Source: Aestuariivirga sp. (GTDB taxonomy: Bacteria > Pseudomonadota > Alphaproteobacteria > Rhizobiales > Aestuariivirgaceae). Taken from it: DNA of 56,641 nt. Shown here one piece after another: positions 1-9,522 of this stretch. The notes under the pieces are model-generated. The model was not told the origin of the DNA and did no database searches. It saw only the letters and a list, made by a program, of their open reading frames with translations. The stretch's first letter is position 1; each line of letters begins with the position of its first letter. Made by a program: the position numbers and the translations under genes. The DNA lies in the NCBI RefSeq assembly GCF_020252395.1, contig NZ_JADCDB010000015.1, forward strand, positions 1-56,641. Reading direction: 5' to 3'.

Positions 1-706
1 GCGGCGGGTCCGCTTGTGATAAGCCTTACCGGCATAGACCGCCTTCTCGCCGCCCATGATGAGATCGCCGGTCACTTCGCTCTCATAGGTCTTGGCGCCC
101 GTCAGCCGGCGCGCCCGGATCAGGCCCGATCCCTGATCGACCGCGATGTGTGCCTTGTAACCGAAGAACAGCCGCCGTTTGGCGCCTTGCCGTGTCCAGT
201 TTGGCATCAGGGCCGTGGGACGAGCGGCTCCCGGCCGTGCGCGGTGTTGATCCCGGCGCGGGCGTCCGCCCTGAGCTCTGCACCAGCCTGGCATCGATCA
301 GAGTCCCCGTCTTCAGGACATATCCAGCCGCTTCGAGCTGCCGGAGAACCTCCTGAAACAGAACCTCTCCCAGGCCAGCCTGACAAAGCGCGTTGCGGAA
401 CCGGCACAGCGCCGTCTCGTCGGGCGTCTCGGCATCCAGCGCGAAGCCGCAGAAGCGCCGGAACGACACCCGGTCCAGCAAGGCCTCCTCGAGACCGGGG
501 CCGGAAAAGCCGTACCACTGCTGCAGAAGCAAGGCCTTGAACATCGCCAGCGCCACGTAGGGCGGACGGCCCGTCTCGCCCGGCCGCACCTTGCGGACCA
601 GGACGGCAAGGCGGTCCCAATCGATCAAACCGGTCATCCGCTCCAGCCGCTCGATGCGCCCGAACCCCGCCGGCAGCAAAGCCTCGATGAAACTGTCCTG
701 CGTCAT
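1..706 (-). pseudogene. IS5-family transposase, frameshifted and truncated by window edge
   Basis: The N-terminal frame (706 down to about 210) encodes the DUF772-type domain of IS5 transposases, with the typical PYVALAMFKALLLQQWYG and DETALCRFRNAL stretches and an LVQSS motif. The catalytic part that follows (FFGYKAHIAVDQ, then YESEVTGDLIMGGEKAVYAG) is in another frame. The shift falls near 205-212 in a short A run where one extra A separates the frames. Some IS5 subgroups make transposase by programmed frameshifting, but no strong slippery heptamer is visible here, so a disabling indel or a sequencing error is as likely. A plausible ribosome-binding site (GGAGGTG) precedes the ATG at 706. 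Confidence 0.8.
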
Positions 707-765
707 GCTGATTCACCTCCGCATGAACAGAAGTGAACCGCATCCGAAGCAAGCAGTCACGTTTC
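1..765 (-). mobile_element. IS5-family insertion sequence, partial (cut by window edge)
   Basis: The segment holds a DDE transposase reading frame of the IS5 type, continuing off the left edge. Its right border lies between the transposase start (706) and the prfB stop (806). The inverted repeat cannot be confirmed because the other end is outside the window, so 765 is approximate. The element sits a few tens of bases downstream of prfB and does not interrupt it. Confidence 0.75.
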
Positions 766-805
766 GCAGAGGTCCCGCTTGCAGGAGAGGACGTTGGAGA
801 AACGC

Positions 806-1937
806 CTACTCGATATCCTCGATCACCTGGCCGCCGCCGCCCTTCACCTTGTGGGCGAGGGAGGCCTGGATGAAGTCCTCGACTTCGCCGTCGAGCACGT
901 CGCCGGGCGCGGTGGAGGTGTGGCCGGTGCGCAGGTCCTTCACCAGCTGGTAGGGCTGGAGCACGTAGGAGCGGATCTGGTGGCCCCAGCCGATATCGGT
1001 CTTCTTGGCATTGGCGGCATCGACTTTTTCCTGCTGCTTCTGCAGCTCCATCTCGTAAAGCCTCGCCTTCAGCATCTTGAGGGCGGTGGCGCGGTTCTTG
1101 TGCTGCGAGCGCTCGGCCTGGCAAGCGACGATGATGCCGGTGGGCACGTGGGTGATGCGCACGGCGGAGTCGGTGGTGTTCACGTGCTGGCCACCGGCGC
1201 CCGAGGCGCGGTAGGTGTCGACCTTGAGGTCTGACTCGACCACGACGATGTCGATGTTGTCATCGACCACCGGATAGACCCAGACGGAGGAGAAGGAGGT
1301 GTGGCGGCGCGCATTCGAGTCATAGGGCGAAATGCGCACAAGGCGATGCACGCCCGACTCGGTCTTGAGCTTGCCATAGGCATTGTGGCCTTTGATCTGG
1401 ATGGTGCAGGACTTGATGCCCGCCTCTTCGCCCGCATGCTCGTCCAGCACCTCGGCCTTGAAGCCATATTTATTGGCGTAGCGGAGATACATGCGCATCA
1501 GCATCGAGGCCCAGTCCTGGCTCTCGGTGCCGCCGGCGCCTGCATTGATCTGGAGGTAGGCGTCATTGGCGTCGGCCTCGCCCGAGAGCAACGTTTCGAT
1601 CTCGGTCTCGGCCACCCTGGGCTTCAAGGCCTGCAGCGCCTTCTCGGCCTCGCCGACGATGGAGGCATCGCCCTCCATCTCGCCCATCTCGATCAATTCG
1701 GTGTTGTCGGCAATCGCCTGCTCCAGATCGCGGATCATGCCGATGCGCTTGTCGAGGTCCTGACGCTCGCGCATCAGCTTCTGCGCCTTCTGGGGATCGT
1801 TCCAGATGGACGGGTCTTCGGATTTGGCGTTCAGCTCGGCGAGACGGCGGAGGGCATTGTCCCAGTCAAAGATGCCTCCTCAGCAGCCCGATTGACTGCT
1901 TCATGCCGTCGACGAGCGACGAGATTTCAGCGCGCAT
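806..1937 (-). CDS. prfB: Peptide chain release factor 2 (programmed +1 frameshift)
   Basis: RF2 releases finished proteins at UGA and UAA codons. The product is about 376 residues, normal for the family. It shows the peptidyl-hydrolysis motif GGQ (in [17 protein letters not shown]) and the stop-recognition tripeptide as SPY ([13 protein letters not shown]) in place of the enterobacterial SPF. To my knowledge this variant is common in alphaproteobacteria. Translation starts at the ATG at 1937, reads 23 codons, meets an in-frame TGA (1866-1868) and must shift +1 to continue as [14 protein letters not shown]. An open frame beginning at 1774 therefore lacks about 50 N-terminal residues. The gene is convergent with nothing; an IS5-type element lies just downstream and PBP1A just upstream. 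Confidence 0.95.
1865..1880 (-). promoter_or_regulatory. prfB programmed +1 ribosomal frameshift site
   Basis: Read on the minus strand the site is AGGAGG CAT CTT TGA C. A perfect internal Shine-Dalgarno (AGGAGG) sits three bases upstream of the CTT TGA C shift cassette, as in Escherichia coli (AGGGGG TAT CTT TGA C). Scarce RF2 lets the ribosome pause at UGA and slip +1, so the factor controls its own synthesis. The downstream +1 frame encodes the rest of RF2 without interruption. Confidence 0.95.
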
Positions 1938-1972
1938 GATTTCCGTTCATTTTGAAAACAACGTTATGGGCC

Positions 1973-4528
1973 TCAATAGAGGCCGCTGCCCGGCCCCGTC
2001 AATCCGCCAGTGGCGGGAGGCTGTTGGGGCGCGGGCTCGGCGGACAAGGAGCCGCCCGGTTCTCCCTGACCGGGCGGAACCAGCATGACGCCGCCATTGG
2101 TGGCGGTTCCTGCGGCCGCAATGGCGTCTTCGCCGATAATCTTGGTCGAATCCGGCGGCTCGTCACCCGGCTTGAAGGCCTCGAGGATCACGCCCGGCTG
2201 GCCGAAGATGCCGCGCTTGCCGCTCTTGGCGTCGATGGGGATCAGCTCGATGGCGCGCGGCACGCGGAACGGCGTCGCCGGCTTGTCCTTCAGGGCGAGC
2301 TTCATGAAGTCGGCGACGATGGGGGCAACCAGCTCGCCGCCGGTACGGCCCTTGCCCATGGGCTTCGGATTGTCGAAGCCGACATAGCAGCCCACCACCA
2401 AGTCTGGCGTGAAGCCGATGAACCACGCATCGCGCTCATCGTTGGAGGTGCCAGTCTTACCGGCCACGGGCTTGCCCACTGCCAGGATCTTCTTGCCGGT
2501 GCCGCGCTGCACCACGCCTTCCATCATCGAGGTGATCTGGTAGGCGGTGTAGGGATTCATCACCTGCTCGCTGACGTCCACCAGCTCCGGCTCCGGCAGG
2601 TCCGGCGTCCAGGCGGGGGCCTCGCAGTTGGCGCAGTCGCGCTTGTCATGGCGGAAGATGGTCTTGCCGTAGCGGTCCTGGATGCGGTCGATCAGCGTGG
2701 GATCGACGCGCCTGCCGCTGTTGTCGATGATGGCATAGGCGGCGACCATTTTCATAAGCGTGGTCTCGCCTGCGCCCAGCGCCATAGCGAGCTGGGCGGG
2801 CAGCTTATCATAGACGCCAAGGCGGGTCGCGAGGTCGATGATCTTAGCCATGCCGAGCTCGCTGGCGAGCCTGACCGTCATCACATTGCGCGACTGTTCG
2901 ATGCCGCGGCGCAGCGTCGAGGGGCCGAAGAACTTGTTCTGGTAGTTCTTGGGCTTCCACATCGAGCCATCCGGCATCTTGAACTCGATGGGCGCATCCA
3001 TGATGACGGAAGCCGGCGAATAGCCATTGTCGAGGGCCGCGGCATAGACGATGGGTTTGAAGGATGAGCCCGGCTGGCGCAGCGCCTGGACGGCGCGGTT
3101 GAACTGGCTCCGACCATAGGAGAAGCCGCCGACGAGGGCTAGCACGCGGCCGGTGTGCGGGTCCATGGCGATCATGGCGCCGTCAACCTCCGGCACCTGC
3201 ATAAGGTGATACTGGCCGGTGTCCTTGTTGGAAGCAACATAGACGATGTCGCCCGGCTTCAGCACGTCCGATGCCTTCTTGACCTGAGGCCCGAGCGCCG
3301 TACCATCGACATAGGCGCGTGCCCAGCTCATGAGCTCCAACGGTATCTTGCCGGTCTCGCGCTCCGGCGCCAGCGTGCCGTCCGGCCGGGCATTGGGCTG
3401 CAGCCCGATCGTGGCTTCGCCGTCATTGACATCGAGTACCACGGCGATGCGCCAGGGCGCCATGTCTTCCGGCACCTTCCTGTCCTTGATGAGCAGCGCC
3501 CAGTCCGGCGCGACGCCCAGTTCGGCGGCGGCGATGGGGCCGCGGTAGCCGCGCTTGCGGTCGAAGGCGATGAGGCCGCGGGCCAGTGACTGGCGGGCGT
3601 AGAGCTGCAACTTGGGATCGAGCGTGGTGCGGACCGAGAGGCCGCCCTTTTCCATCTTGTCCTTGCCGTAGAGATCGATCAGCTCGCGGCGCACTTCCTC
3701 GGCGAAGCTTTCAGCGTTGAACAGCTGCGCGCCGAAGGGGCGAGGCGTCACGACCAGGGGTTTGGCCTGCGCCTCTTTCATCTGCTCTTCGGTGATGTAG
3801 CCGTTCTCGTGCATCTGCAGCAGCACCCAGTTGCGGCGCTCGATGGCACGTTCCTTCTGGCGGAAGGGATGGTAGTTGTTGGGGCCCTTGGGAAGGGCCG
3901 CCAGATAGGCCATCTCCTCCAGCGACAGCTGGTCGAGCGACTTGCCGAAATAATTGAGCGAGGCGGCGGCGACGCCATAGGAATTCATGCCGAGGAAAAT
4001 CTCGTTCAGGTAGAGTTCGAGGATCTGGTCCTTGGTGAAGGTCTGCTCGATGCGGCGAACGAGGATCGCCTCCTTCATCTTGCGTTCGAGCGAGCGTTCG
4101 TTGGTGAGGAGGAAGTTCTTGGCCACCTGCTGGGTGATGGTGGAGGCACCGACGACGGTGCCCTTGCCGGTGAGCTTGAATTGCGCGTAGCGCAAGGCGG
4201 CGCTGGCGATTCCCATCCAGTCGAGCCCGCCGTGGGTGAAGAAGGTCTTGTCCTCGGCCGAGGTGAAGGCGTCGATCAAGGGCTTCGGCATCTGGCTGAC
4301 GGGCACGAAGAGGCGGCGCTCCTCGGCATATTCGGCAAGCATCGAGCCGTCGGCGGCATAGATGCGGGTCATCACCGGCGGGGCATAATTCGCGAGCTGG
4401 GTATAGTCCGGCAGGTCCTTCGAGTTGCTCCACAGCACATAGCCCACGCCCGCCGCTCCGGCGATGAAGAGCATGAAACCGACCGCAAATAACCACCCGA
4501 GGAAACGAAGCATTCTACGAAACGACAC
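1973..4528 (-). CDS. mrcA: Penicillin-binding protein 1A (bifunctional glycosyltransferase/transpeptidase)
   Basis: This class A PBP polymerises and cross-links peptidoglycan at the outer face of the inner membrane. The chain of about 850 residues starts with a cytoplasmic tail and one membrane anchor (about 9-33). A GT51 glycosyltransferase domain follows, with SAEDKTFFTHGG and GASTITQQVAKN, then EIFLGMNSYG. The transpeptidase domain has the nucleophile motif SSFK, an SRN motif and KTGTSNDERDAW. The first start is GTG at 4528; an in-frame ATG at 4513 gives a product five residues shorter. The tail is Pro/Gly rich. It is followed by prfB and preceded by the amidase on the same strand, so a cell-wall unit is likely. 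Confidence 0.95.
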   Translation of the reverse strand: MSFRRMLRFLGWLFAVGFMLFIAGAAGVGYVLWSNSKDLPDYTQLANYAPPVMTRIYAADGSMLAEYAEERRLFVPVSQMPKPLIDAFTSAEDKTFFTHGGLDWMGIASAALRYAQFKLTGKGTVVGASTITQQVAKNFLLTNERSLERKMKEAILVRRIEQTFTKDQILELYLNEIFLGMNSYGVAAASLNYFGKSLDQLSLEEMAYLAALPKGPNNYHPFRQKERAIERRNWVLLQMHENGYITEEQMKEAQAKPLVVTPRPFGAQLFNAESFAEEVRRELIDLYGKDKMEKGGLSVRTTLDPKLQLYARQSLARGLIAFDRKRGYRGPIAAAELGVAPDWALLIKDRKVPEDMAPWRIAVVLDVNDGEATIGLQPNARPDGTLAPERETGKIPLELMSWARAYVDGTALGPQVKKASDVLKPGDIVYVASNKDTGQYHLMQVPEVDGAMIAMDPHTGRVLALVGGFSYGRSQFNRAVQALRQPGSSFKPIVYAAALDNGYSPASVIMDAPIEFKMPDGSMWKPKNYQNKFFGPSTLRRGIEQSRNVMTVRLASELGMAKIIDLATRLGVYDKLPAQLAMALGAGETTLMKMVAAYAIIDNSGRRVDPTLIDRIQDRYGKTIFRHDKRDCANCEAPAWTPDLPEPELVDVSEQVMNPYTAYQITSMMEGVVQRGTGKKILAVGKPVAGKTGTSNDERDAWFIGFTPDLVVGCYVGFDNPKPMGKGRTGGELVAPIVADFMKLALKDKPATPFRVPRAIELIPIDAKSGKRGIFGQPGVILEAFKPGDEPPDSTKIIGEDAIAAAGTATNGGVMLVPPGQGEPGGSLSAEPAPQQPPATGGLTGPGSGLY

Positions 4529-4770
4529 CTGCCTGTTGCAGTCCGCCGGATAACACAGCCGGATGACCCATTTATAATTAATTCGCTAGGAGCCGATTGT
4601 GGCCCTTGGGTGGCAGGAACCGGGTCTCTGCGCCGCTCCGCGCGAGACAGGCGAATGCTTCGCCGTGCCGGCGCACACAGTCCGGAACGAGGCGATGACC
4701 TTGGGCGTGCAACGCAAGGGGCGTGAGACAGGCAAACCAGCTGCCTATTCGTTGAATCTGATCCTGGCTT

Positions 4771-6033
4771 TCAGGGCGTCTTGGCGGCGAGCTGGGTGGC
4801 GAAATATTTTTCGACGGCCCTGCCCATGGCGGCAGCGACCTTCTGCTGCCACTCGGGCGAGGTGAGCTGGCTTTCATCCTGCTTGCTCGACAGGAAGCCG
4901 AGCTCGATGAGCACCGAGGGCACATCCGCCGCCTTCAGCACCATGAAGCCCGCCGAGCGCATCGGCTTGCCGGTGAAGACCGTGACAGGCGCCATCTCCG
5001 CCACCGCCTTCTTGGCGAAGACCAGCGAGTGGGTTTTCGATTCGCGCTGGGCAAGGTCGATGAGAATGTCGGTCACTTCCTGGTTCTCGGCTTCGAGGTC
5101 GACGCCGGCGATGATGCCGGCGCGGTTTTCCTTGTGTGCCAGGGCCTCCGCCTCGGCGTCGGAGGCCTTTTCGGAAAGGGTGTAAATTGTGGCACCGCGG
5201 GCATCCTGGCCGCGGACCGTGTCGGCATGTATGGCGATGAACAGGTCCGCCTCTTTCTCGCGCGCGATCTTTACGCGGTCACGCAGCGTCAGGAATGTGT
5301 CGTCGGAGCGGGTCATCACCACATCGATTGCGCCAGTCGCTTCAAGCACCTTCTTCAGCTTAAGGCCGAAGGCCAGGACGACATCCTTCTCGCGCGTCTT
5401 GCTGAGGCCGATGGCGCCGGGGTCGATGCCGCCGTGGCCGGGGTCAATGACGACGAGCTTGCGCTCGCGCGGGACGGCGCTGCCAGCGGCGGGCGGTATT
5501 TCCCCGGCGGGGGCGGCTTCAGCCGTGGCGCGGGCCGCATCGGCTGCCAGCTGAGCGTCGAAGGCCTGTTTGGTGGTTCTGACGATATCGACGACGATGC
5601 GTGCCGGCTGGCCGTCCTCCGGCTTGAGCAGGAAGGCCTTGTCGATGAGTACCGGGCCGTCGGTATCAAGAACGATGCGGGAATGCGCATCGTCCACCGG
5701 GCCATAGCGATATTGGGTCACCAGGCCCCGGGTGCTGTCGCCCGCCCCTTCTGGGAGAGAAAACGACACCTGCGGCAGGTCGATCATCACCCGGTAGGGA
5801 TTGGCCATCACGTAAACGGTGTATCCCACGGGCGCCGTAAGATCCGCCACGAAGCGGGTGCGGGTCCCGTCGCCGGCCACCCGCGCCGCCGTGGCGACGG
5901 CAATGGTGGACGTATCGGCGGCATCCGCCTCAGGCAGGCGGTAGCCGGCGGCCATAAACAGTAAGGCCAGAATCAGCCCGGGCAGCAGGCGGGCTGCGGC
6001 CCAGCGGCGAAGACTGGCTGTTTCAAGTGTCAT
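4771..6033 (-). CDS. amiC: N-acetylmuramoyl-L-alanine amidase, AmiC type
   Basis: A periplasmic zinc amidase that cuts the bond between MurNAc and the stem peptide, chiefly to separate daughter cells. Residues 1 to about 38 form a signal peptide. An AMIN domain (about 40-150) targets it to septal peptidoglycan or the outer membrane. The Amidase_3 domain (about 190-410) has zinc ligands in DPGHGG, TREKD and AIHAD, and the catalytic glutamate in IELGFLS. Length (420 residues) fits the family. It lies directly upstream of PBP1A on the same strand, 240 bases apart, and diverges from rne. Confidence 0.93.
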   Translation of the reverse strand: MTLETASLRRWAAARLLPGLILALLFMAAGYRLPEADAADTSTIAVATAARVAGDGTRTRFVADLTAPVGYTVYVMANPYRVMIDLPQVSFSLPEGAGDSTRGLVTQYRYGPVDDAHSRIVLDTDGPVLIDKAFLLKPEDGQPARIVVDIVRTTKQAFDAQLAADAARATAEAAPAGEIPPAAGSAVPRERKLVVIDPGHGGIDPGAIGLSKTREKDVVLAFGLKLKKVLEATGAIDVVMTRSDDTFLTLRDRVKIAREKEADLFIAIHADTVRGQDARGATIYTLSEKASDAEAEALAHKENRAGIIAGVDLEAENQEVTDILIDLAQRESKTHSLVFAKKAVAEMAPVTVFTGKPMRSAGFMVLKAADVPSVLIELGFLSSKQDESQLTSPEWQQKVAAAMGRAVEKYFATQLAAKTP

Positions 6034-6550
6034 GGGTCGGCGGCACTGCGGGTTGGAGACCGTTTCCGCACAAGCTAGGCTGTCCAGGGTTAATCAATGG
6101 TTGCCGGGTGGCCCGCCAGGCGCTGCGCAGAGGAAAGCTTGCATTTTGGCAACCTGCCTCATAAGAAGTAAAGCACTCCCGAGGTCAGGGCCGCGACTCT
6201 GCAGCAGAATCGATTTCGGGTTGAGAATTTCGCGAAAAGCGGGGGTCCGGAGGCAGTTGCTGCCAGCCCCGCTCGACGCGGCCGAAGAGCGAGATCCTGT
6301 GCCGGATCCGCCATTTAGAACCGTTCCGTGATCCGGAACATAAGGAAATCTTGGGCATGTCCCACGCCACGACGAGCGCGCTGAACGAGGACCGGGCAAG
6401 ACCGGCTCGCGTCGCCTGTTTGCCCGTGTCCGCTGGCTGGACCCACATGCCCCATTCGCGCTGCAGCACCCGCATCTCCAACAGGCGTCTCCTCACCGGA
6501 GCGGAGAACCTATGGGCACATTTGCCGGGCTGGCGCAGAGGACGAGACTC
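6034..6550 (+). other. Divergent amidase/rne intergenic region with long rne leader
   Basis: No gene is supported in these 517 bases, which separate the amidase from rne. RNase E messages are known to carry long structured 5' leaders through which the enzyme regulates its own level, and this fits that size. A weak promoter candidate for rne is TTGCAT (6139-6144) with CATAAG 16 bases later (about 6161-6166). Several GC-rich inverted segments occur after 6380. None of this is strong enough to list on its own. Confidence 0.4.
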
Positions 6551-9418
6551 ATGGGCAGCAAGATGCTCATCGATGCCAGCCACCCCGAAGAAACCCGCGT
6601 TGTGGTGCTCAAGGGAAACCGCATCGAGGAATTCGATTTCGAAAGCGCCGCACGCCGGCAGCTGAAGGGCAATATCTACCTCGCCAAGGTGACGCGCGTT
6701 GAGCCGTCGCTCCAGGCGGCCTTCGTGGAATACGGCGGCAACCGCCATGGCTTCCTCGCCTTCTCGGAAATCCACCCGGACTACTACCAGATCCCGCTCG
6801 CCGACCGCATGGCGCTGCTCGCCGCCGAGGAGGAAGAGCATGCCCGCGAGGCCGCGGACGAAGACGACGAAGGCGAAGGTAATGGCCGCCGGCGCCGTGG
6901 CCGCGACCGCGGCCGTGACCGGGGCAGACGCCGCGGAGAAGAGAACACCGAGGGCGGCGTGGAGGAAATCTCCGAGCCGGAATATGCCGAGGACACCGAG
7001 GCGGCGGGAGACGACTCTTTCGCCGAGGACCATGGCCCCGAGACCAACGAAGAGGAGAGCCCCGACTCCCGTGTGCTCGACATGTCTGCGTCCAAGGCGA
7101 TCGAGGGCGAGGCCGTCGAATACCACAACGAGGCGGATGACGACGGCGATGACACGCCGCCGCGCGCTGAGCCAATGTCGGCGAACCACGAGGACCCGTC
7201 GGTCTCCGAGCCGGTCGAAAATGGCGGGGAGACCACCGAGGCGGAAGAGACCATCGAGGCCCGCCTGGCCGGACCGTACCCGGACGCCCCGGGCGACGCC
7301 GAGGTGGAGGCCGCGGCCCCTGCCCCCTCCATGCAGCACGGCATGCCGGGCGAACTCGGCAATGGCGTCGAGGAAGTGGGCGAGGACCCGGACGCCGTCC
7401 GTGTCGAGGAGATCGGCGCCGAGGACGCACTCGAGGAAGTGCCGCAGCGCCGCCGCAAAGTGCAGCGCAAACAGTACAAGATCCAGGAAGTGATCAAGCG
7501 CCGCCAGGTGATCCTGGTGCAGGTCGTGAAGGAAGAGCGCGGCAACAAGGGTGCCGCTCTCACCACCTATCTCTCGCTCGCCGGCCGCTATTGCGTGCTG
7601 ATGCCCAACACCGCGAGGGGCGGCGGCATTTCCCGCAAGATCACCGACTCGGGCGACCGCCGGCGGCTGAAGGAGATGGTGAAGGAGATCGAGGTGCCGC
7701 AGGGTATGGGCCTCATCGTCCGCACCGCGGGCGCCCAGCGCACCAAGACCGAGATCAAGCGCGACTATGACTACCTTCTGCGCCTTTGGGAAAGCGTGCG
7801 TGACCTGACGCTGAAGAGCCAGGCCCCGGCGCTCGTCTACGAGGAAGGGAGCCTGGTGAAACGTGCGATCCGCGATCTTTACACCAAGGACGTCGACGAG
7901 GTGATCGTCGAGGGCGAAGAGGCCTATCGTGAAGTCAAGGACTTCATGAAGATGCTGATGCCGAGCCACGCCAAGAACGTCAAGCCCTACAAGGATTCGC
8001 GCCCGCTGTTCTCGCGCTACCAGGCGGAGAGCCAGCTCGACGGGCTCTATTCGCCCACTGTCACGCTGCCTTCGGGCGGCTACATGGTGATCAACCAAAC
8101 GGAGGCGCTCGTCTCGATCGACATAAACTCCGGAAAGGCGACGCGCGAGCACAACATCGAGGACACAGCCTACAAGACCAACCTTGAAGCCTCCGATGAA
8201 ATCGCCCGCCAGCTGCGCCTGCGCGACCTGGCCGGCCTTGTCGTCATCGACTTCATCGACATGGAGGAGAAGCGCAACAACCGCAATGTCGAGCGCCGCC
8301 TGAAGGACGCGCTGAAGAACGACCGGGCGCGCATCCAGGTCGGCCACATCAGCCATTTCGGCCTGCTCGAAATGTCGCGCCAGCGGCTGCGTCCCGGCCT
8401 GCTGGAAGGTTCCTCGCGCACCTGCCCGCATTGCGAGGGCCGCGGCGTGGTGCGTTCGATCTCGTCCTGCGGCCTCTCGGTGCTGCGGGCGGTCGAGGAG
8501 CACCTGATTGCGCGCAAGCCCGAGAACATCACCGTCAAATGCACGCGCGAGATCGCCTTCTACATCCTCAACGAGAAGCGCGACAACCTGCTCGCCATCG
8601 AGACCACCTACGGCATCTCGGTGTTCATCACGCCGAGCGAGGACCTCAAGGGCTCGCAGGCGCTGATCGAGCGGGCGCCGGAGCGCAACATTCCGCCGCG
8701 CCGGGTGATGACGGCTCCGGTGCGTATCGACTCCGCCTTCGATGAGGAAGACGGGGACGCCGAGACCGAGGAGATCGCGGCCGAGGACGAGAATGGCGCC
8801 GGGGAGGCCGGCGATGCGTCCGGCGAAGAGCGCCAGTCCGGCAATGACAATGGCGAGCGCGAGGGGGGTGACCGCGAAGGTGGCCGCCGCCGCCGCCGCC
8901 GCCGTGGCCGGCGCGGCGGGCGCGGACGCGACGAACAGCAGGCACAGAATGGTGAGGGCGATGACGTGCCCGGTCGTGGCGAACAGCCTGACTTCGGCTC
9001 CGAAGACGACCGTGACGCCGAGGAGAGCCAGACCGAGGCTGGCGACGAGAGCGCCGTGGCGGAGGCCGGAGGCGAGGAGCGTTCAGAAGAAGTCGAACGT
9101 CCGCGCCGTGGCCGTGACCGCTGGGGCCGCGACCGTGGCGAGCGCCCGCGTCGCGAAGACCGCGGCCGCCGCGACGAGCGCCCGGAGGCCGCCACCGGGG
9201 CGGGCGAGGCGCCTGTCGCCAAGAACCCCGCCGCGGACGGGCCAGTGGTGTCTGCCCCCGGTCCGGCTCTGGCCACGGCGCCCGCGCCAGTGACCGCCGC
9301 CGATCCGATGGTGGAGGCCCCCGCCCCGGTGGAACCGCCGCGCCGCTGGCAGCCACCGAGCCCCACTGTGACTGCCGCCGCCTCGGAGCGTAAGTCCGGC
9401 TGGTGGAACAAGCGCTGA
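6551..9418 (+). CDS. rne: Ribonuclease E
   Basis: The main endoribonuclease of mRNA decay and rRNA/tRNA processing, and the scaffold of the degradosome. I chose the ATG at 6551 (MGSKMLIDASHPEETRVVV), the usual alphaproteobacterial N-terminus, preceded by AGAGGA; an earlier in-frame start at 6512 adds 13 atypical residues. The S1 domain begins near residue 37 and is split by an acidic, low-complexity insertion of about 200 residues (roughly 93-298). It resumes with VQRKQYKIQEVIKRRQ. The catalytic core follows, with the zinc-link CPHCEGRG near 624. The C-terminal third (about 700-955) is a disordered scaffold alternating acidic and Arg-rich blocks and ends in SGWWNKR. Total 955 residues. Confidence 0.95.
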   Translation: MGSKMLIDASHPEETRVVVLKGNRIEEFDFESAARRQLKGNIYLAKVTRVEPSLQAAFVEYGGNRHGFLAFSEIHPDYYQIPLADRMALLAAEEEEHAREAADEDDEGEGNGRRRRGRDRGRDRGRRRGEENTEGGVEEISEPEYAEDTEAAGDDSFAEDHGPETNEEESPDSRVLDMSASKAIEGEAVEYHNEADDDGDDTPPRAEPMSANHEDPSVSEPVENGGETTEAEETIEARLAGPYPDAPGDAEVEAAAPAPSMQHGMPGELGNGVEEVGEDPDAVRVEEIGAEDALEEVPQRRRKVQRKQYKIQEVIKRRQVILVQVVKEERGNKGAALTTYLSLAGRYCVLMPNTARGGGISRKITDSGDRRRLKEMVKEIEVPQGMGLIVRTAGAQRTKTEIKRDYDYLLRLWESVRDLTLKSQAPALVYEEGSLVKRAIRDLYTKDVDEVIVEGEEAYREVKDFMKMLMPSHAKNVKPYKDSRPLFSRYQAESQLDGLYSPTVTLPSGGYMVINQTEALVSIDINSGKATREHNIEDTAYKTNLEASDEIARQLRLRDLAGLVVIDFIDMEEKRNNRNVERRLKDALKNDRARIQVGHISHFGLLEMSRQRLRPGLLEGSSRTCPHCEGRGVVRSISSCGLSVLRAVEEHLIARKPENITVKCTREIAFYILNEKRDNLLAIETTYGISVFITPSEDLKGSQALIERAPERNIPPRRVMTAPVRIDSAFDEEDGDAETEEIAAEDENGAGEAGDASGEERQSGNDNGEREGGDREGGRRRRRRRGRRGGRGRDEQQAQNGEGDDVPGRGEQPDFGSEDDRDAEESQTEAGDESAVAEAGGEERSEEVERPRRGRDRWGRDRGERPRREDRGRRDERPEAATGAGEAPVAKNPAADGPVVSAPGPALATAPAPVTAADPMVEAPAPVEPPRRWQPPSPTVTAAASERKSGWWNKR

Positions 9419-9429
9419 TGTTACAAATT

Positions 9430-9456
9430 GGTCAGCCGCCCGAAGGCCGGCTGACC
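9430..9456 (+). terminator. Hairpin downstream of rne
   Basis: GGTCAGCCG (9430-9438) pairs perfectly with CGGCTGACC (9448-9456) eleven bases after the rne stop. No U-tract follows, so it may be a 3' stabilising hairpin rather than a true intrinsic terminator. Confidence 0.45.
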
Positions 9457-9522
9457 CTGCCCCGCGGAGCCTCAAACTCGCCTCAATCTCACCCGATTGA
9501 CGGATCGGGAGGCTGACAACCC

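Noticed and set aside
4529-4770. Promoter of the PBP1A gene
   Set aside because: TATAAA is present at 4571-4576 on the minus strand, but no -35 at an acceptable distance was found, so I did not annotate it.
6185-8503. Long minus-strand frame of 772 codons opposite rne
   Set aside because: It is an antisense shadow of a GC-rich gene; the plus strand encodes an unmistakable RNase E.
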